From a virus, in IMG/VR virus record IMGVR_UViG_3300029908_000004, positions 1 to 43,457 of that record: DNA of 43,457 nucleotides, one strand, 5' to 3'. Numbering within the stretch: position 1 is the stretch's first letter; each line of letters opens with the position of its first letter. Below are positions 1-7,509 of this stretch, piece by piece. The notes beneath the pieces were generated by a model. The model saw only the letters and a program-made list of their open reading frames with translations, made no database searches and was not told the origin of the DNA. Made by a program: the position numbers and the translations under genes.

Positions 1-841
1 CGACGTGTTCGTATAATGGTAGTTTCAACTTAGCTAACTTGTCCCGCATAGCTTTTACTTTATCTGGGTATTTCTGTAGTCTATCTTGACCTACATCCAT
101 ACTCTCAGAGTCATCAAACCACCCCTCTAAAGCGGGGTCGAAAGCCGTCCATTCATGGCGAGCCCCAGCCCCAACCATACTTAATGTGGCTTTGGAAGAT
201 AACGAAGAGGTACCTATTACAACTAAGTCTCTTCCTTCACTACCCGTGGATAGAACCATGTATCTTTCACCGGGTTTGAACTTAACGTTCGTGCTACCGG
301 GTACTTTATATTCTTTATTACAACGTAGAACTGTACCCTCACAACATCTATCAAACAGAGGTGTGTCACCAGTTACCGGTGGCGGTGGGAAAGGTGTACT
401 TTCTATCTCTTGACGTCTAGCTTCTTTCTTAGCCCAGTTAGTTAGTGTGGGAGAAATATACACTTTTATCCCATAGCTTTCGAATATCTTTGCGTAGGGG
501 TGGTCCTTAAAATCATTCTTTAGATATAACCACAACTCCATATTTAGTTGGCTGTTGTCACAGCACCCAGAAACACCATAGAAAGCAGGATTACGCATTT
601 CCATAACGTGTTTACGCTCTTCTAACTCTCTCCATATATCAACAGCTTCGAGATCATTCGGCTGTATAACTAAATATCTTCCACCCTTATGGAACGTTAC
701 TGATGGGTGTTCTACAACTAATTTTGGAGCTGGTTTAGATGATTTTACTTTCTTCTTTGGTGGCTCCGGTGTTGGATCATTTACTACACTTACGGTCTCT
801 ACCAATCCTACGACTGGAACTTGGATCTTCGTTCTCCTCAA
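1..841 (-). CDS. Unknown protein, partial (C-terminus beyond window)
   Basis: A frame stays open from a TTG at 841 to the left edge of the window, about 280 codons. The TTG is 9 nt after an AGGGGG. An alternative is a non-standard ATC start at 826, which is better placed behind AGGAG. The N-terminus is Pro/Lys-rich. A middle part has Cys-Cys pairs and FPPPPVTG, and the last visible part (LAKLKLPLYEHV) is Lys/Leu-rich. I do not recognise a family. The end resembles the lead-in to a helicase core, but that is only an impression. It follows a 43-aa membrane peptide by 5 nt, so the two are probably co-translated. Confidence 0.7.
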   Translation of the reverse strand, partial: MRRTKIQVPVVGLVETVSVVNDPTPEPPKKKVKSSKPAPKLVVEHPSVTFHKGGRYLVIQPNDLEAVDIWRELEERKHVMEMRNPAFYGVSGCCDNSQLNMELWLYLKNDFKDHPYAKIFESYGIKVYISPTLTNWAKKEARRQEIESTPFPPPPVTGDTPLFDRCCEGTVLRCNKEYKVPGSTNVKFKPGERYMVLSTGSEGRDLVVIGTSSLSSKATLSMVGAGARHEWTAFDPALEGWFDDSESMDVGQDRLQKYPDKVKAMRDKLAKLKLPLYEHV

Positions 842-846
842 CTTGA

Positions 847-978
847 CTATCCCCCTAAATTAGGGAAAAGCTGTATCTTAAATGGTAGCTTTCCCTTAGT
901 GGCTTGGTAATATAATAAAGCCACATCCATTATTACTGCAACCATTACTACTATAATGGTCACGAAAAACATTCGCAT
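847..978 (-). CDS. Small single-pass membrane peptide (43 aa)
   Basis: ATG at 978 follows the ribosome binding site AAGGAAG by a few bases. Residues 3-25 are almost entirely hydrophobic (MFFVTIIVVMVAVIMDVALL), a clear transmembrane helix, followed by a short basic tail. It starts 9 nt after the HU-like gene stops and ends 5 nt before the next gene, so it sits in the same operon. No family is recognised. Its function is unknown; an accessory membrane peptide is the only inference possible. Confidence 0.7.
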   Translation of the reverse strand: MRMFFVTIIVVMVAVIMDVALLYYQATKGKLPFKIQLFPNLGG

Positions 979-987
979 TAACTTCCT

Positions 988-1281
988 TTACATCTTATCG
1001 GGCTTGAACACTATACGTTTCTTCCCTTTGAATTGTGTTACAATCTTTCCTAATCTCCACAATCTCCTTGATGTAGGAGCTTTACGGATGGAAAGAGTCC
1101 CGAGGTTAGGGATTATTATCTCTTCACCTCGGGATATTGCTGCCTGTAAGACAGAAAATACTATGGATACAATAGCCTTAGATTTCCTGATGGGCAAACC
1201 CATCGTTGATGATACTAGCTTTGCTAGTTCTTTCTTGGTTATAGTTCTAGGCTTTTGCCCAAATGTATTCAATTGCCACAT
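988..1281 (-). CDS. HU/IHF-like DNA-binding protein
   Basis: This 97-aa protein matches the bacterial HU/IHF fold from about residue 15: TKKELAKLVSSTMG (helix 1), a second helix with VFSVLQAAISRGEEI, then the strand signature IPNLGTLSIRKAP that leads into the DNA-binding beta arm, and a C-terminal strand ending FKPDK. HU proteins are small dimeric proteins that bend and compact DNA. The first 14 residues overlap the end of the polymerase C-part by 35 nt and are not typical of HU, so the true start may be internal. As last gene of the polymerase segment it may help phage DNA packaging or replication. Confidence 0.88.
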   Translation of the reverse strand: MWQLNTFGQKPRTITKKELAKLVSSTMGLPIRKSKAIVSIVFSVLQAAISRGEEIIIPNLGTLSIRKAPTSRRLWRLGKIVTQFKGKKRIVFKPDKM

Positions 1282-2236
1282 CTACTTTATTCACAATGTC
1301 TGGAATGATATCATCGTAGGACTTTTGCATGTGTCTGCATAGTATCTCTTCGATGGGGCCTTTTACAAAGCCTCTACCATCCTTTATTCTAGCTTCTATC
1401 TCTTTATGTGTTAATATACTACCAGTCTCATCGTATCTTTCTGATAAGTCTTCTCTGGCAGACATAACTATTTCGTCATGGACGACAAATAGGATTCTAG
1501 CATCTTCAGGACCGTAGTTTTTCTCTATCAATTCGTTGTAAACGCCAGCCATTGCTGGTTTTAGCATGTCAACGTTTCCAGCTTGAATAGGTTGATTACC
1601 AGCCCATCTACGTATTTGTGCTAGTAAACCATCTGCGTCTCTATCTTCAGCGGAAGGTAAAGTATAATGTCTAATCCTACCACGAGGAGATGTAGAATAC
1701 CCATAACGTACAGCATTGTTACCTGTTTCTTCTAACCATCTCTTCAAGACATGGAATTTAGCAAAGAAAGCATTTATGAAGTCTTGCGCTGCCTCTGGTG
1801 TCATCCCAGTCATTGCTGCAATTCTAGCAGCACCGGCACCATAAGTAGTGCCAAAGGTTACAGTCTTAATGTTGTTACGGATAGTAGATAATTCTTGGTG
1901 CCTAGGATGTAACGGATCCTTACGAGCTATATTAATAGTGTCATAATCAAAATTTAGTGAGGCACCAAATACTTCTACTGAATTATAACAATGTATGTCT
2001 TTACCTGAGTTAATAGCGGCTATTAGAACTGGATCACGGCTTAGGTGAGCCATAAGCTTCACTTCTATCTGTGCATAATCAGCAGATAGAATCCTATGTC
2101 CTTCTTGTGCTCTAATAGCCTCTCTAATATCAGGAACTCTGGTATAGATATCTGGTGAAACTTTACCATTTTCTTCTATGCGCGCATAGTATTCTTTAAG
2201 GCCGATTTTACCTATTGGCTTATAATTATATTCCAA
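1247..2236 (-). CDS. DNA polymerase family A, C-terminal part (split gene)
   Basis: This 329-aa product carries the catalytic palm and fingers of a Pol I-type DNA polymerase. Motif A is DYAQIE at residues 53-58, motif B is R120, K124, F128 and Y132-G133, and motif C is VHDEIV with H253-D254-E255. The upstream half (exonuclease and first palm motif) is a separate gene at 4251-5570; together they make a full exonuclease-polymerase without a 5' nuclease domain. The start is a TTG at 2236 just after AAGGAG. Residues 1-30 have no counterpart in normal Pol I and seem to be new sequence created by the split. The two parts presumably associate as a two-subunit enzyme (inference). Confidence 0.93.
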   Translation of the reverse strand: MEYNYKPIGKIGLKEYYARIEENGKVSPDIYTRVPDIREAIRAQEGHRILSADYAQIEVKLMAHLSRDPVLIAAINSGKDIHCYNSVEVFGASLNFDYDTINIARKDPLHPRHQELSTIRNNIKTVTFGTTYGAGAARIAAMTGMTPEAAQDFINAFFAKFHVLKRWLEETGNNAVRYGYSTSPRGRIRHYTLPSAEDRDADGLLAQIRRWAGNQPIQAGNVDMLKPAMAGVYNELIEKNYGPEDARILFVVHDEIVMSAREDLSERYDETGSILTHKEIEARIKDGRGFVKGPIEEILCRHMQKSYDDIIPDIVNKVDVAIEYIWAKA

Positions 2237-2819
2237 TTGCTCCTTCTATTACTAGTTTTACTTTATCTAATGTGTCCTCTATCATTTTTCTGTATTCTAC
2301 AACAGATTTAGTATGCCCAAAACGAGAACATAATTTCATCCATATGGCTACACGAAGTACATCGTCTGGGGACCCGTTACTTTTTATTGTATTAGCTTTA
2401 TGAGATATAACCCAAGAGTTATTTTGTGTGTACCCCTCAATCGGAATGAATTTATCTATCGTTGCCGATTCCGGTACAGGTTTTTCTGTACCAATCATAA
2501 AGCTTGTTCCAAATACGGGGCATGTCTGATTTAGATACTCGTTAACAAAGTCCAATGTTATATCTATTGGAACGTTCTCCAGTCCTGAACGACGTTTAGC
2601 ATTGTTTAGTAAATATCTGGGTTGTTCAGCTTTCCTAGACTTTCTGTAATGTTCTTGTTTCTTAGCCCTCAATTCTATTGCGTTGTTGTGGTGGTGATCC
2701 CTACAGTTACAACGTCTAAGAGTTTGATGGTGTGTTAACTTCCCAGACCTATATTCCTGTAGTAAATCAGGATATTTTTCTAGTCTGGATAATAACTTGG
2801 CTTCTGATAATTTTTGCAT
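2226..2819 (-). CDS. HNH homing endonuclease, minus strand
   Basis: This 197-aa protein has a Cys/His cluster (CNCRDHHHNN) near residue 38. A C-terminal HNH-like core follows: NAKRRSGLENVPIDIT, CPVFGTSF, ATIDKFIP...GY, then NSWVISHKANTIKSNGS. That layout (CPV...; DR/DK-P..GY; N.W.IS..AN..K) is common in phage HNH endonucleases. It sits inside the broken DNA polymerase gene directly before the C-part, overlapping its start by 11 nt. It is probably a free-standing homing endonuclease that spread into the polymerase locus. A TATACTATG motif lies just upstream. Confidence 0.8.
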   Translation of the reverse strand: MQKLSEAKLLSRLEKYPDLLQEYRSGKLTHHQTLRRCNCRDHHHNNAIELRAKKQEHYRKSRKAEQPRYLLNNAKRRSGLENVPIDITLDFVNEYLNQTCPVFGTSFMIGTEKPVPESATIDKFIPIEGYTQNNSWVISHKANTIKSNGSPDDVLRVAIWMKLCSRFGHTKSVVEYRKMIEDTLDKVKLVIEGAIGI

Positions 2820-2837
2820 TGGTAATTCTCGTATACC

Positions 2838-3002
2838 TTACATAGTATAGGAGAATTGGTGAACTCTCCAAACAATTTTCTTGTATTGGGTGTTAACAAC
2901 CTCTAGGCCAGTGTCATCCTTGACCACTGGCCTTAAATCATAGTAATATTCTTTACCGTCTTTGATGCCGAGTGGTTGACGTTCGGCTACTATACTACCC
3001 AT
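2838..3002 (-). CDS. Hypothetical protein (54 aa) in polymerase insert
   Basis: The ATG at 3002 directly follows the stop of the 149-aa gene (3005). The protein is charged and soluble, begins MGSIVAERQPLGIKDGKEYY and ends with an aromatic FSYTM. No family is recognised. The DNA inside it (2905-2933) contains a perfect 9-bp inverted repeat, AGGCCAGTG and CACTGGCCT, with an 11-nt loop. It belongs to the roughly 2-kb cassette that separates the two polymerase parts. Confidence 0.55.
   Translation of the reverse strand: MGSIVAERQPLGIKDGKEYYYDLRPVVKDDTGLEVVNTQYKKIVWRVHQFSYTM
2841..2851 (-). promoter_or_regulatory. CTATACTATG motif before HNH gene
   Basis: The minus strand reads CCTATACTATG about 20 nt upstream of the HNH start at 2819. 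It matches the CTATACTATATA motif found before the other homing endonucleases in the window (3597, 27953, 41472) and before the ribonucleotide reductase (10061). I read it as a candidate phage promoter -10 or late-promoter element. It overlaps the end of the preceding small gene, so the match here may be partly due to coding. Confidence 0.35.
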
Positions 3003-3004
3003 TA

Positions 3005-3454
3005 CTATTCTTCACCCTTTGCTCCATTTGGATCTTCTGTGTCATCCTCGTACAAATCACTAGAGTTAGTGTTATCGTCATTGTTCTCAGCGAGTTGACG
3101 ACCAAGGAGTTCTTGCTGTGCCCTCATGTTATTACGTAGTAACCTCTCAGTAAATCCTTCGAAAGTAATAACACCATTGTTATCTTTGTATGGGATCCAA
3201 ACACGATCACCAGCAATTTGTGTGAAATGAGTAGCTGCAGCCATAAGTAGTTGCAATTCAGCGATTTGTGCGTTGCCCCTACGAATCTGAGCCTGACTAA
3301 CTGCTTTACCAGCTTCACGTTCTGCTGTTACAGCATCAGTCTTTGCTGCTTCTAGATTTAGGAATAGCTGTTCGATTTCCTGTTGTGCCTCTGGTGATAG
3401 TTCATTAATTCTAATCTTTGTGGTTCGAAATGCTTTGCGGAATTGGTTTCCCAT
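3005..3454 (-). CDS. Hypothetical coiled-coil protein (149 aa) in polymerase insert
   Basis: The first 80 residues are helical and charged (INELSPEAQQEIEQLFLNLEAA, then AEREAGKAVSQAQIRRGNAQ), typical of a coiled coil. The middle holds an aromatic stretch (WIPYKDNNGVITFEGF). The C-terminus is strongly acidic (ENNDDNTNSSDLYEDDTED). The start has a good AGGAG site. I cannot assign a function; an adapter or structural role would fit the composition. It is unusual to find such a gene between two halves of a polymerase, so it may be cargo brought in with the endonucleases. Confidence 0.75.
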   Translation of the reverse strand: MGNQFRKAFRTTKIRINELSPEAQQEIEQLFLNLEAAKTDAVTAEREAGKAVSQAQIRRGNAQIAELQLLMAAATHFTQIAGDRVWIPYKDNNGVITFEGFTERLLRNNMRAQQELLGRQLAENNDDNTNSSDLYEDDTEDPNGAKGEE

Positions 3455-3466
3455 AGCTATATTCTC

Positions 3467-3568
3467 CTATTGATACTTCATCCAAACATCTTTGAATTGC
3501 TTTTTAACAAATGCTAACTCTTTTGGATCTTTCACTACTGCGTAGCGCTCTTCCGGACTATCTGAGTT
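3467..3568 (-). pseudogene. Truncated gene remnant beside the + strand HNH gene
   Basis: An open frame with protein-like composition (DSPEERYAVVKDPKELAFVK, then KQFKDVWMKYQ and a TAG stop) has no upstream start: a TGA closes the frame at 3569. It abuts the promoter side of the plus-strand HNH gene at 3626. The simplest reading is the 3' end of a gene cut off when the endonuclease inserted. A short peptide starting at an internal GTG is also possible. Confidence 0.4.
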
Positions 3569-3596
3569 TCAATTTCGCTTGTTTTCGCTGGATCTA

Positions 3597-3608
3597 CTAT
3601 ACTATATA
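3597..3608 (+). promoter_or_regulatory. CTATACTATATA motif before + strand HNH gene
   Basis: The plus strand reads CTATACTATATA, followed by AAGGAG and the ATG at 3626. The same string occurs before the other plus-strand endonuclease at 41472. Because both genes run against the surrounding operon they need their own promoter, which makes this motif a good candidate. Confidence 0.5.
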
Positions 3609-3625
3609 ATAGCAAGGAGATCAAT

Positions 3626-4261
3626 ATGCGAGGTACTAAGTTAAAGTTAGTTAAAAATCAGGTATTTGGTTACCTAGAAATAATAGAGGAAGACGGATTC
3701 AAACTTCAACCTAGCAACTCTAAGAAGAACTTGAAGGGGATCCGCAAATACCTCTGGAAATGTAGATGTACAGCGCCTAGTATAAAAACCGGAATAGTTT
3801 GTAACAAAATAGTAACTATAGCCGGCTCTGATATGGTTTCTGGACGTGTTATAAGTTGTGGTTGTTGTAGGGGCCATTTCGGTATGGGTGGTTTAGGAAA
3901 AGAGTATTCAAAACGCCGTAACGGAATAGGTAATCCTGCTTTTAGGACTTTGTTACGTAGATATAAGGGTGGTGCTAAAGATCGTAGTATAAAATGGACA
4001 TTAACTGATGAAGAATTCCTGGGATTAACGAGTTCTCCTTGCTTTTATACAGGGAGGTTACCAAGTTCCGAATCCAGATCTGAGAAGTCCAATTTAGGAT
4101 TATATTTATACAATGGCATAGATAGACTAGATAGTTCTAAGGGATATACAAAGGATAATTGCGTACCTTGTTGTAAACAGGCAAACTTCGCTAAACATAC
4201 TCAATCTTTTGATGAATTCATTGAGATGTGTAATATGGTTTCAGACCGTTTTAGGAAGTAA
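3626..4261 (+). CDS. HNH homing endonuclease on the plus strand
   Basis: This 211-aa protein has the two-part build of phage HNH homing endonucleases. The N-terminal zinc-binding module has WKCRC, a further Cys-rich IVCNK, and SGRVISCGCCR at about residue 80. The C-terminal nuclease core has GGAKDRSIKWTLTDEEF, CFYTG, GIDRLDSSKGYTKDN and CVPCCKQANFAKHTQS. The start follows AAGGAG. It runs opposite to its neighbours and overlaps the 3' end of the polymerase N-part by 11 nt, tail to tail. It is a selfish gene that probably took part in splitting the polymerase. Confidence 0.88.
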   Translation: MRGTKLKLVKNQVFGYLEIIEEDGFKLQPSNSKKNLKGIRKYLWKCRCTAPSIKTGIVCNKIVTIAGSDMVSGRVISCGCCRGHFGMGGLGKEYSKRRNGIGNPAFRTLLRRYKGGAKDRSIKWTLTDEEFLGLTSSPCFYTGRLPSSESRSEKSNLGLYLYNGIDRLDSSKGYTKDNCVPCCKQANFAKHTQSFDEFIEMCNMVSDRFRK

Positions 4262-5570
4262 ACTGTTTTATCTTTTCAGAGAAGAGTTGTTGTATCTCAC
4301 TTAGCTCTTCTCCCTTCACCTCACAAAACCTTTCCGTTGGGCGAGGCATTTGCTGGAAGTCACTAGAGTATCTACCTGTAGCGATTGTTCCCTTCTTAGA
4401 TAAACTACCGTCTCCAGAACCTAGTTGATTAAATTCTGGGTGTAACCGTCCAGTCTTTGTATTGACCCTCTTTAGTAGGTTTTCACCGTAAGTCGAAGTA
4501 ACTTTCATTACGTTAGAATACTCTGCTAATGCTTTAGCAATAGGGTGATCAATAGATTCCAATGTTTCTCTCTGGACATTTTCTATATCAAAGTCTAGAT
4601 TTCTCAACGCTGCCAATTTCTGAGCAGGGGAATTAAGATCAAATACATTCTTAACTTCTGGTATTAGGGATAATTCTACTTTACCTTTGCTTTTTAGTTC
4701 CTTGTCATAAGAATTGAGTATTTCTATTTCTAATTCTTTCTGCCTACTCTCCCAATAGGAGAGAGCTAGTTTAAGAGTGTCCCTATCTAAATTAACTCCA
4801 TTGAGTTCCATGGAAGCAGTCACAGGTAGTACGTTAAACTCATCTTGTGCTACTACTTCTAGTTTCCAATGTTTCAGTTGTTCTTTTTGTTCATTCATTA
4901 CTGGAAATAGTAGAATAATATCTCTGGCAGCGTAGTAAGCCATATCTTTGGATATCTTTTCTCCACGTTCTTTGAAGTGGATAAAGTCAGCTCTAACTTC
5001 CTTTGATATCATCCTATAAGGCTTATATCTACGTGCTAGATCTGCTAATCCTACCTTTATTCCATTCAAACCAGAAGTTAGTAGTTGTTCGGCTAGCATA
5101 GTATCATACATATTATTTATATGTATTTTATACTTAACAAATAAGTATTTGAAGTCATATACTAGGTTTTGACCTAGATGTAGAAGTGTTTTATTTTCTA
5201 GGACATCGGCGAGGTAAGGCACTAGTCCGGGTTGTATTAGAAATACTTTACTTTCATTACCTAATTGCAACAGTAATAATTTAGAACCTTCCCGCCAAGG
5301 ATCTAAACCAGATTTCTTATCTTCACCAGTAGTTTCTGTGTCTAACCCAATCGTACCCATTTCAATTAGGGTATCAACTATCCAAGACAGTTGTTTACAT
5401 TCTCTACCTTCATCAATAATTATCCATTGAGAACGAGGGACGGCTTCTGTCTCGAAGCCGTCCTCTAACCATTCTTTATAGCCAACAACATAATAGTTGA
5501 TTGGTATTTTCTCTTCTATTTGATGGCTTACTATCTCTATAGATTTGCCCCGTATTGGAGCTCTACTCAT
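4251..5570 (-). CDS. DNA polymerase family A, N-terminal part with 3'-5' exonuclease (split gene)
   Basis: This 439-aa product contains the DEDDy proofreading exonuclease: Exo I DTETTG (D77, E79), Exo II NLVYDFKYL (D139) and Exo III YAARD (Y213, D217). The thumb and the start of the palm follow, ending in the conserved TGRYSS at 398-403 and QQMPRP. Motifs A, B and C are missing here and lie in the separate gene at 1247-2236. The last 20 or so residues after QQMPRP do not match Pol I, so they mark the break point. Family A enzymes of this layout replicate many lytic phages. It lies 13 nt after the dNMP kinase gene. Confidence 0.94.
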   Translation of the reverse strand: MSRAPIRGKSIEIVSHQIEEKIPINYYVVGYKEWLEDGFETEAVPRSQWIIIDEGRECKQLSWIVDTLIEMGTIGLDTETTGEDKKSGLDPWREGSKLLLLQLGNESKVFLIQPGLVPYLADVLENKTLLHLGQNLVYDFKYLFVKYKIHINNMYDTMLAEQLLTSGLNGIKVGLADLARRYKPYRMISKEVRADFIHFKERGEKISKDMAYYAARDIILLFPVMNEQKEQLKHWKLEVVAQDEFNVLPVTASMELNGVNLDRDTLKLALSYWESRQKELEIEILNSYDKELKSKGKVELSLIPEVKNVFDLNSPAQKLAALRNLDFDIENVQRETLESIDHPIAKALAEYSNVMKVTSTYGENLLKRVNTKTGRLHPEFNQLGSGDGSLSKKGTIATGRYSSDFQQMPRPTERFCEVKGEELSEIQQLFSEKIKQFTS

Positions 5571-5583
5571 TACTTAACCTCAT

Positions 5584-6159
5584 TCACTTTTCATTGAAAG
5601 GTCTATAAAATAGGGAGCTATACACAACCTGTGTTGCCATATCTCTCAATAACTCTAGATTACCTGATACCACACCAATAACTAAATCAAATGGGTACCC
5701 GTCTAATTGTGTTTCAGATGCGTGATTAGGATCTCTTGATGGGTCAATGAATTGTGTCCCATCTGGATTAAGTCTAATGATATCAATTACCAATCCACCT
5801 AATGATTTAATCCAGTTCGCTTCATTAATAAATCTTACATCCGTTATCACGGCGATTCCGGGTTCTTCTTGTAGTATTCTAGCGTTTACCTTACTTATCC
5901 AGCAATCTGGGTCTCTTGCTCTTTCTACTTCAGTACCTATGTACTGAAGCATCTTCGGATAATTATAGATTGGATCTGGTTTAGTATCCAATTCAATAAA
6001 TGGATATTTTATTACTAGACTCTCGTGGTTATCCCTACAAAAGATCTTCAATTCCTTCGCAAATGAATAAGTTCTTGCGTATGAATACTCTTCTAATATA
6101 GACTTGGCAAACGTGTCTTTACCTTGTCTAGCTTTGTGTCCTAGACCTATGATTAGCAT
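5584..6159 (-). CDS. Deoxynucleoside monophosphate kinase
   Basis: This 191-aa enzyme begins with a P-loop, GLGHKARQGKDT at residues 5-16, as in the dNMP kinases of phages T4 and T5. Conserved blocks follow: LQYIGTEVERARDPDCWI and VITDVRFINEANWIKSLGG. The family phosphorylates dNMPs with ATP, feeding dNTP synthesis. Its start overlaps the stop of the pyrophosphohydrolase gene (6159), and the polymerase follows, so nucleotide supply and replication are co-transcribed. Confidence 0.9.
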   Translation of the reverse strand: MLIIGLGHKARQGKDTFAKSILEEYSYARTYSFAKELKIFCRDNHESLVIKYPFIELDTKPDPIYNYPKMLQYIGTEVERARDPDCWISKVNARILQEEPGIAVITDVRFINEANWIKSLGGLVIDIIRLNPDGTQFIDPSRDPNHASETQLDGYPFDLVIGVVSGNLELLRDMATQVVYSSLFYRPFNEK

Positions 6160-6647
6160 TATTTATGTTTGGTTTGGTTATCAAGAACCTTTTGTATATT
6201 TGCTGGTGAGTATGTGTCTGGCGGTTTAATAACCTTACCGTCTTCCCTCTTGTGGATAGTTCCATCTGACCAGACTTTACTCATATTAGAGCGGTTCACT
6301 TCTTCGAATACTTCTTGTCCTTCTACCCCAGCTGCACTGAAGGCTCCATAAGTAACAACTAATTGGTCTGCACAAGCGTCAACGTACTCAACAAAGTCGG
6401 GTTCGAAATTGTCTGTATCAATATAAACATCCTGTGAACCAATTCTTAGGACTTGCCCAGCTCTATCATTAATGAATAAATTACATCCACAAGCTTTTAC
6501 AAATTCCATTGCCTCTTCATATACTAATCTTGCTCTGAGACGCAATGTATCTTTATCAGGCAATTCTGGGCTACTCTTAACCTCTTGGCCAAAGAGTTCC
6601 ATCATCTTATTAACATCGCCTTGTGGATTATATGGTTTTTCTGACAT
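6159..6647 (-). CDS. MazG/PRA-PH-like nucleotide pyrophosphohydrolase
   Basis: This 162-aa protein has the all-alpha NTP pyrophosphatase signature: RARLVYEEAMEFVKACG (helix with the EExxE-type acidic pair) and DACADQLVVTYGAFSAAGV (ExxD-type helix). A conserved tail follows: FEEVNRSNMSKVW...DGKVIKPPDTYSPANI, typical of phage phosphoribosyl-ATP pyrophosphohydrolase-like proteins. These hydrolyse NTPs or dNTPs to monophosphates plus PPi, either to clean the pool or to recycle host nucleotides. It overlaps the upstream gene by 20 nt. Confidence 0.85.
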   Translation of the reverse strand: MSEKPYNPQGDVNKMMELFGQEVKSSPELPDKDTLRLRARLVYEEAMEFVKACGCNLFINDRAGQVLRIGSQDVYIDTDNFEPDFVEYVDACADQLVVTYGAFSAAGVEGQEVFEEVNRSNMSKVWSDGTIHKREDGKVIKPPDTYSPANIQKVLDNQTKHK

Positions 6648-7068
6648 CCTTTAATTCCTCTTTCCAAGCTTCAGTTGCTATCCATCCTCTGGATATCCCA
6701 TCTACTGCTATGTAGGCTTCTATTACACTAGACAGCCTCTCTCCCAGTGGACGATCACTATCTTCTATTATACTAGCATGCTCATCTAATCTCAAACCAT
6801 ATTCACGAAGAATATTTTGTAGGACTGGCATTACAATACCCACTCCTAATTTTTCCAAAGACCTTACAACTCTTCCAGCATCTGTTAGATACAGTTTTTT
6901 CCCTTTAGGTTTTTGATATGCATAAACTATGATTTGTTCGTTGTCTTTTGTTTTAAAAGGTAGTTGTATTTGATAGGTAAGGACGAGATCTTTGACTTCA
7001 CTTATGATAATGTGCTTGGCGTTGTATAGTGGCAAAGCTTCTTTTAATATTTTTGCTTCACGTCTCAT
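6628..7068 (-). CDS. DUF1828-like protein
   Basis: The pattern fits the DUF1828 family: a first strand pair with LPFKTKDNEQIIVYAYQ, then KLYLTDAGRVVRSLEKLGV, and a helix ending LREYGLRLDEHASI. DUF1828 proteins are common in phages and near toxin or defence genes, but their activity is not known. The gene is 146 aa and follows a strong hairpin, so it may begin a new transcript that continues into the pyrophosphohydrolase, kinase and polymerase genes. Confidence 0.6.
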   Translation of the reverse strand: MRREAKILKEALPLYNAKHIIISEVKDLVLTYQIQLPFKTKDNEQIIVYAYQKPKGKKLYLTDAGRVVRSLEKLGVGIVMPVLQNILREYGLRLDEHASIIEDSDRPLGERLSSVIEAYIAVDGISRGWIATEAWKEELKDVRKTI

Positions 7069-7110
7069 TAGTTTCTTTGCACCAGTTGGCTATAGTTTAT
7101 CTAAACAAAT

Positions 7111-7142
7111 GGAAGCGCTAGGTATTTAATTCTAGCGCCTCC
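7111..7142 (-). terminator. Strong hairpin, probable terminator
   Basis: GGAAGCGCTAG (7111-7121) pairs with CTAGCGCCTCC (7132-7142): 11 bp with one G-U pair and a 10-nt loop. On the minus strand it follows the 88-aa gene by about 10 nt and is followed by ATTTGTTT, moderately T-rich. It fits an intrinsic terminator at the end of the ribonucleotide reductase unit. Confidence 0.6.
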
Positions 7143-7151
7143 CGTAATAGT

Positions 7152-7418
7152 TTACATACGTTTTGTTTCATTATCCCGCTCCAATGGCGGCTTCACACCT
7201 TCAATATCCAAACTTACAGTAGTGGATGTGTTTAGAGCTTCATACAGGTCTTCAGATAGTGAATCTGATATAACTAACCTAAGGGCTACTTCCATAAACC
7301 TTGGCGCTTTTTCTATCTTAATCAATTGGATACGAGCTGGTACCTTCATATCTTGAAATAGAAAACCACCATTGTTATAAACAGCGTTTACATTGACGTG
7401 TACTTTCCCATTTGCCAC
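7152..7418 (-). CDS. Hypothetical protein (88 aa)
   Basis: A small beta-rich protein (VHVNVNAVYNNGGFLFQDMK, then VALRLVISDSLSEDLYEAL and TVSLDIEGVKPP). No family is recognised. It lies between the ribonucleotide reductase gene and a strong hairpin, so it is probably the last gene of that unit. The start has an AGAGGTGA site. The 91 nt upstream of it (7419-7509) hold no convincing gene, only a 10-codon frame. Confidence 0.65.
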   Translation of the reverse strand: MANGKVHVNVNAVYNNGGFLFQDMKVPARIQLIKIEKAPRFMEVALRLVISDSLSEDLYEALNTSTTVSLDIEGVKPPLERDNETKRM

Positions 7419-7509
7419 GTGTCACCTCTGTATGCGTTTAAATTGAGGATTACTACTTTTCTACAGTCTTAATGTATTTGAGCATAGAACAATCACTCCT
7501 AAAAAATGA

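Noticed and set aside
186-413. Plus-strand frame at the left edge
   Set aside because: It lies opposite a long minus-strand frame with protein-like composition and has no homology or context of its own.
956-1342. Plus-strand frame opposite the HU-like gene
   Set aside because: It is antisense to the HU-like gene and the polymerase end, both of which show conserved motifs.
1247-5570. Split intein joining the two polymerase parts
   Set aside because: A Cys follows QQMPRPTERF, but neither tail shows intein blocks and there is no His-Asn before the C-part junction.
7419-7509. 10-codon frame between nrdJ and the 88-aa gene
   Set aside because: It has an AGGAG upstream but is too short to support as a gene.
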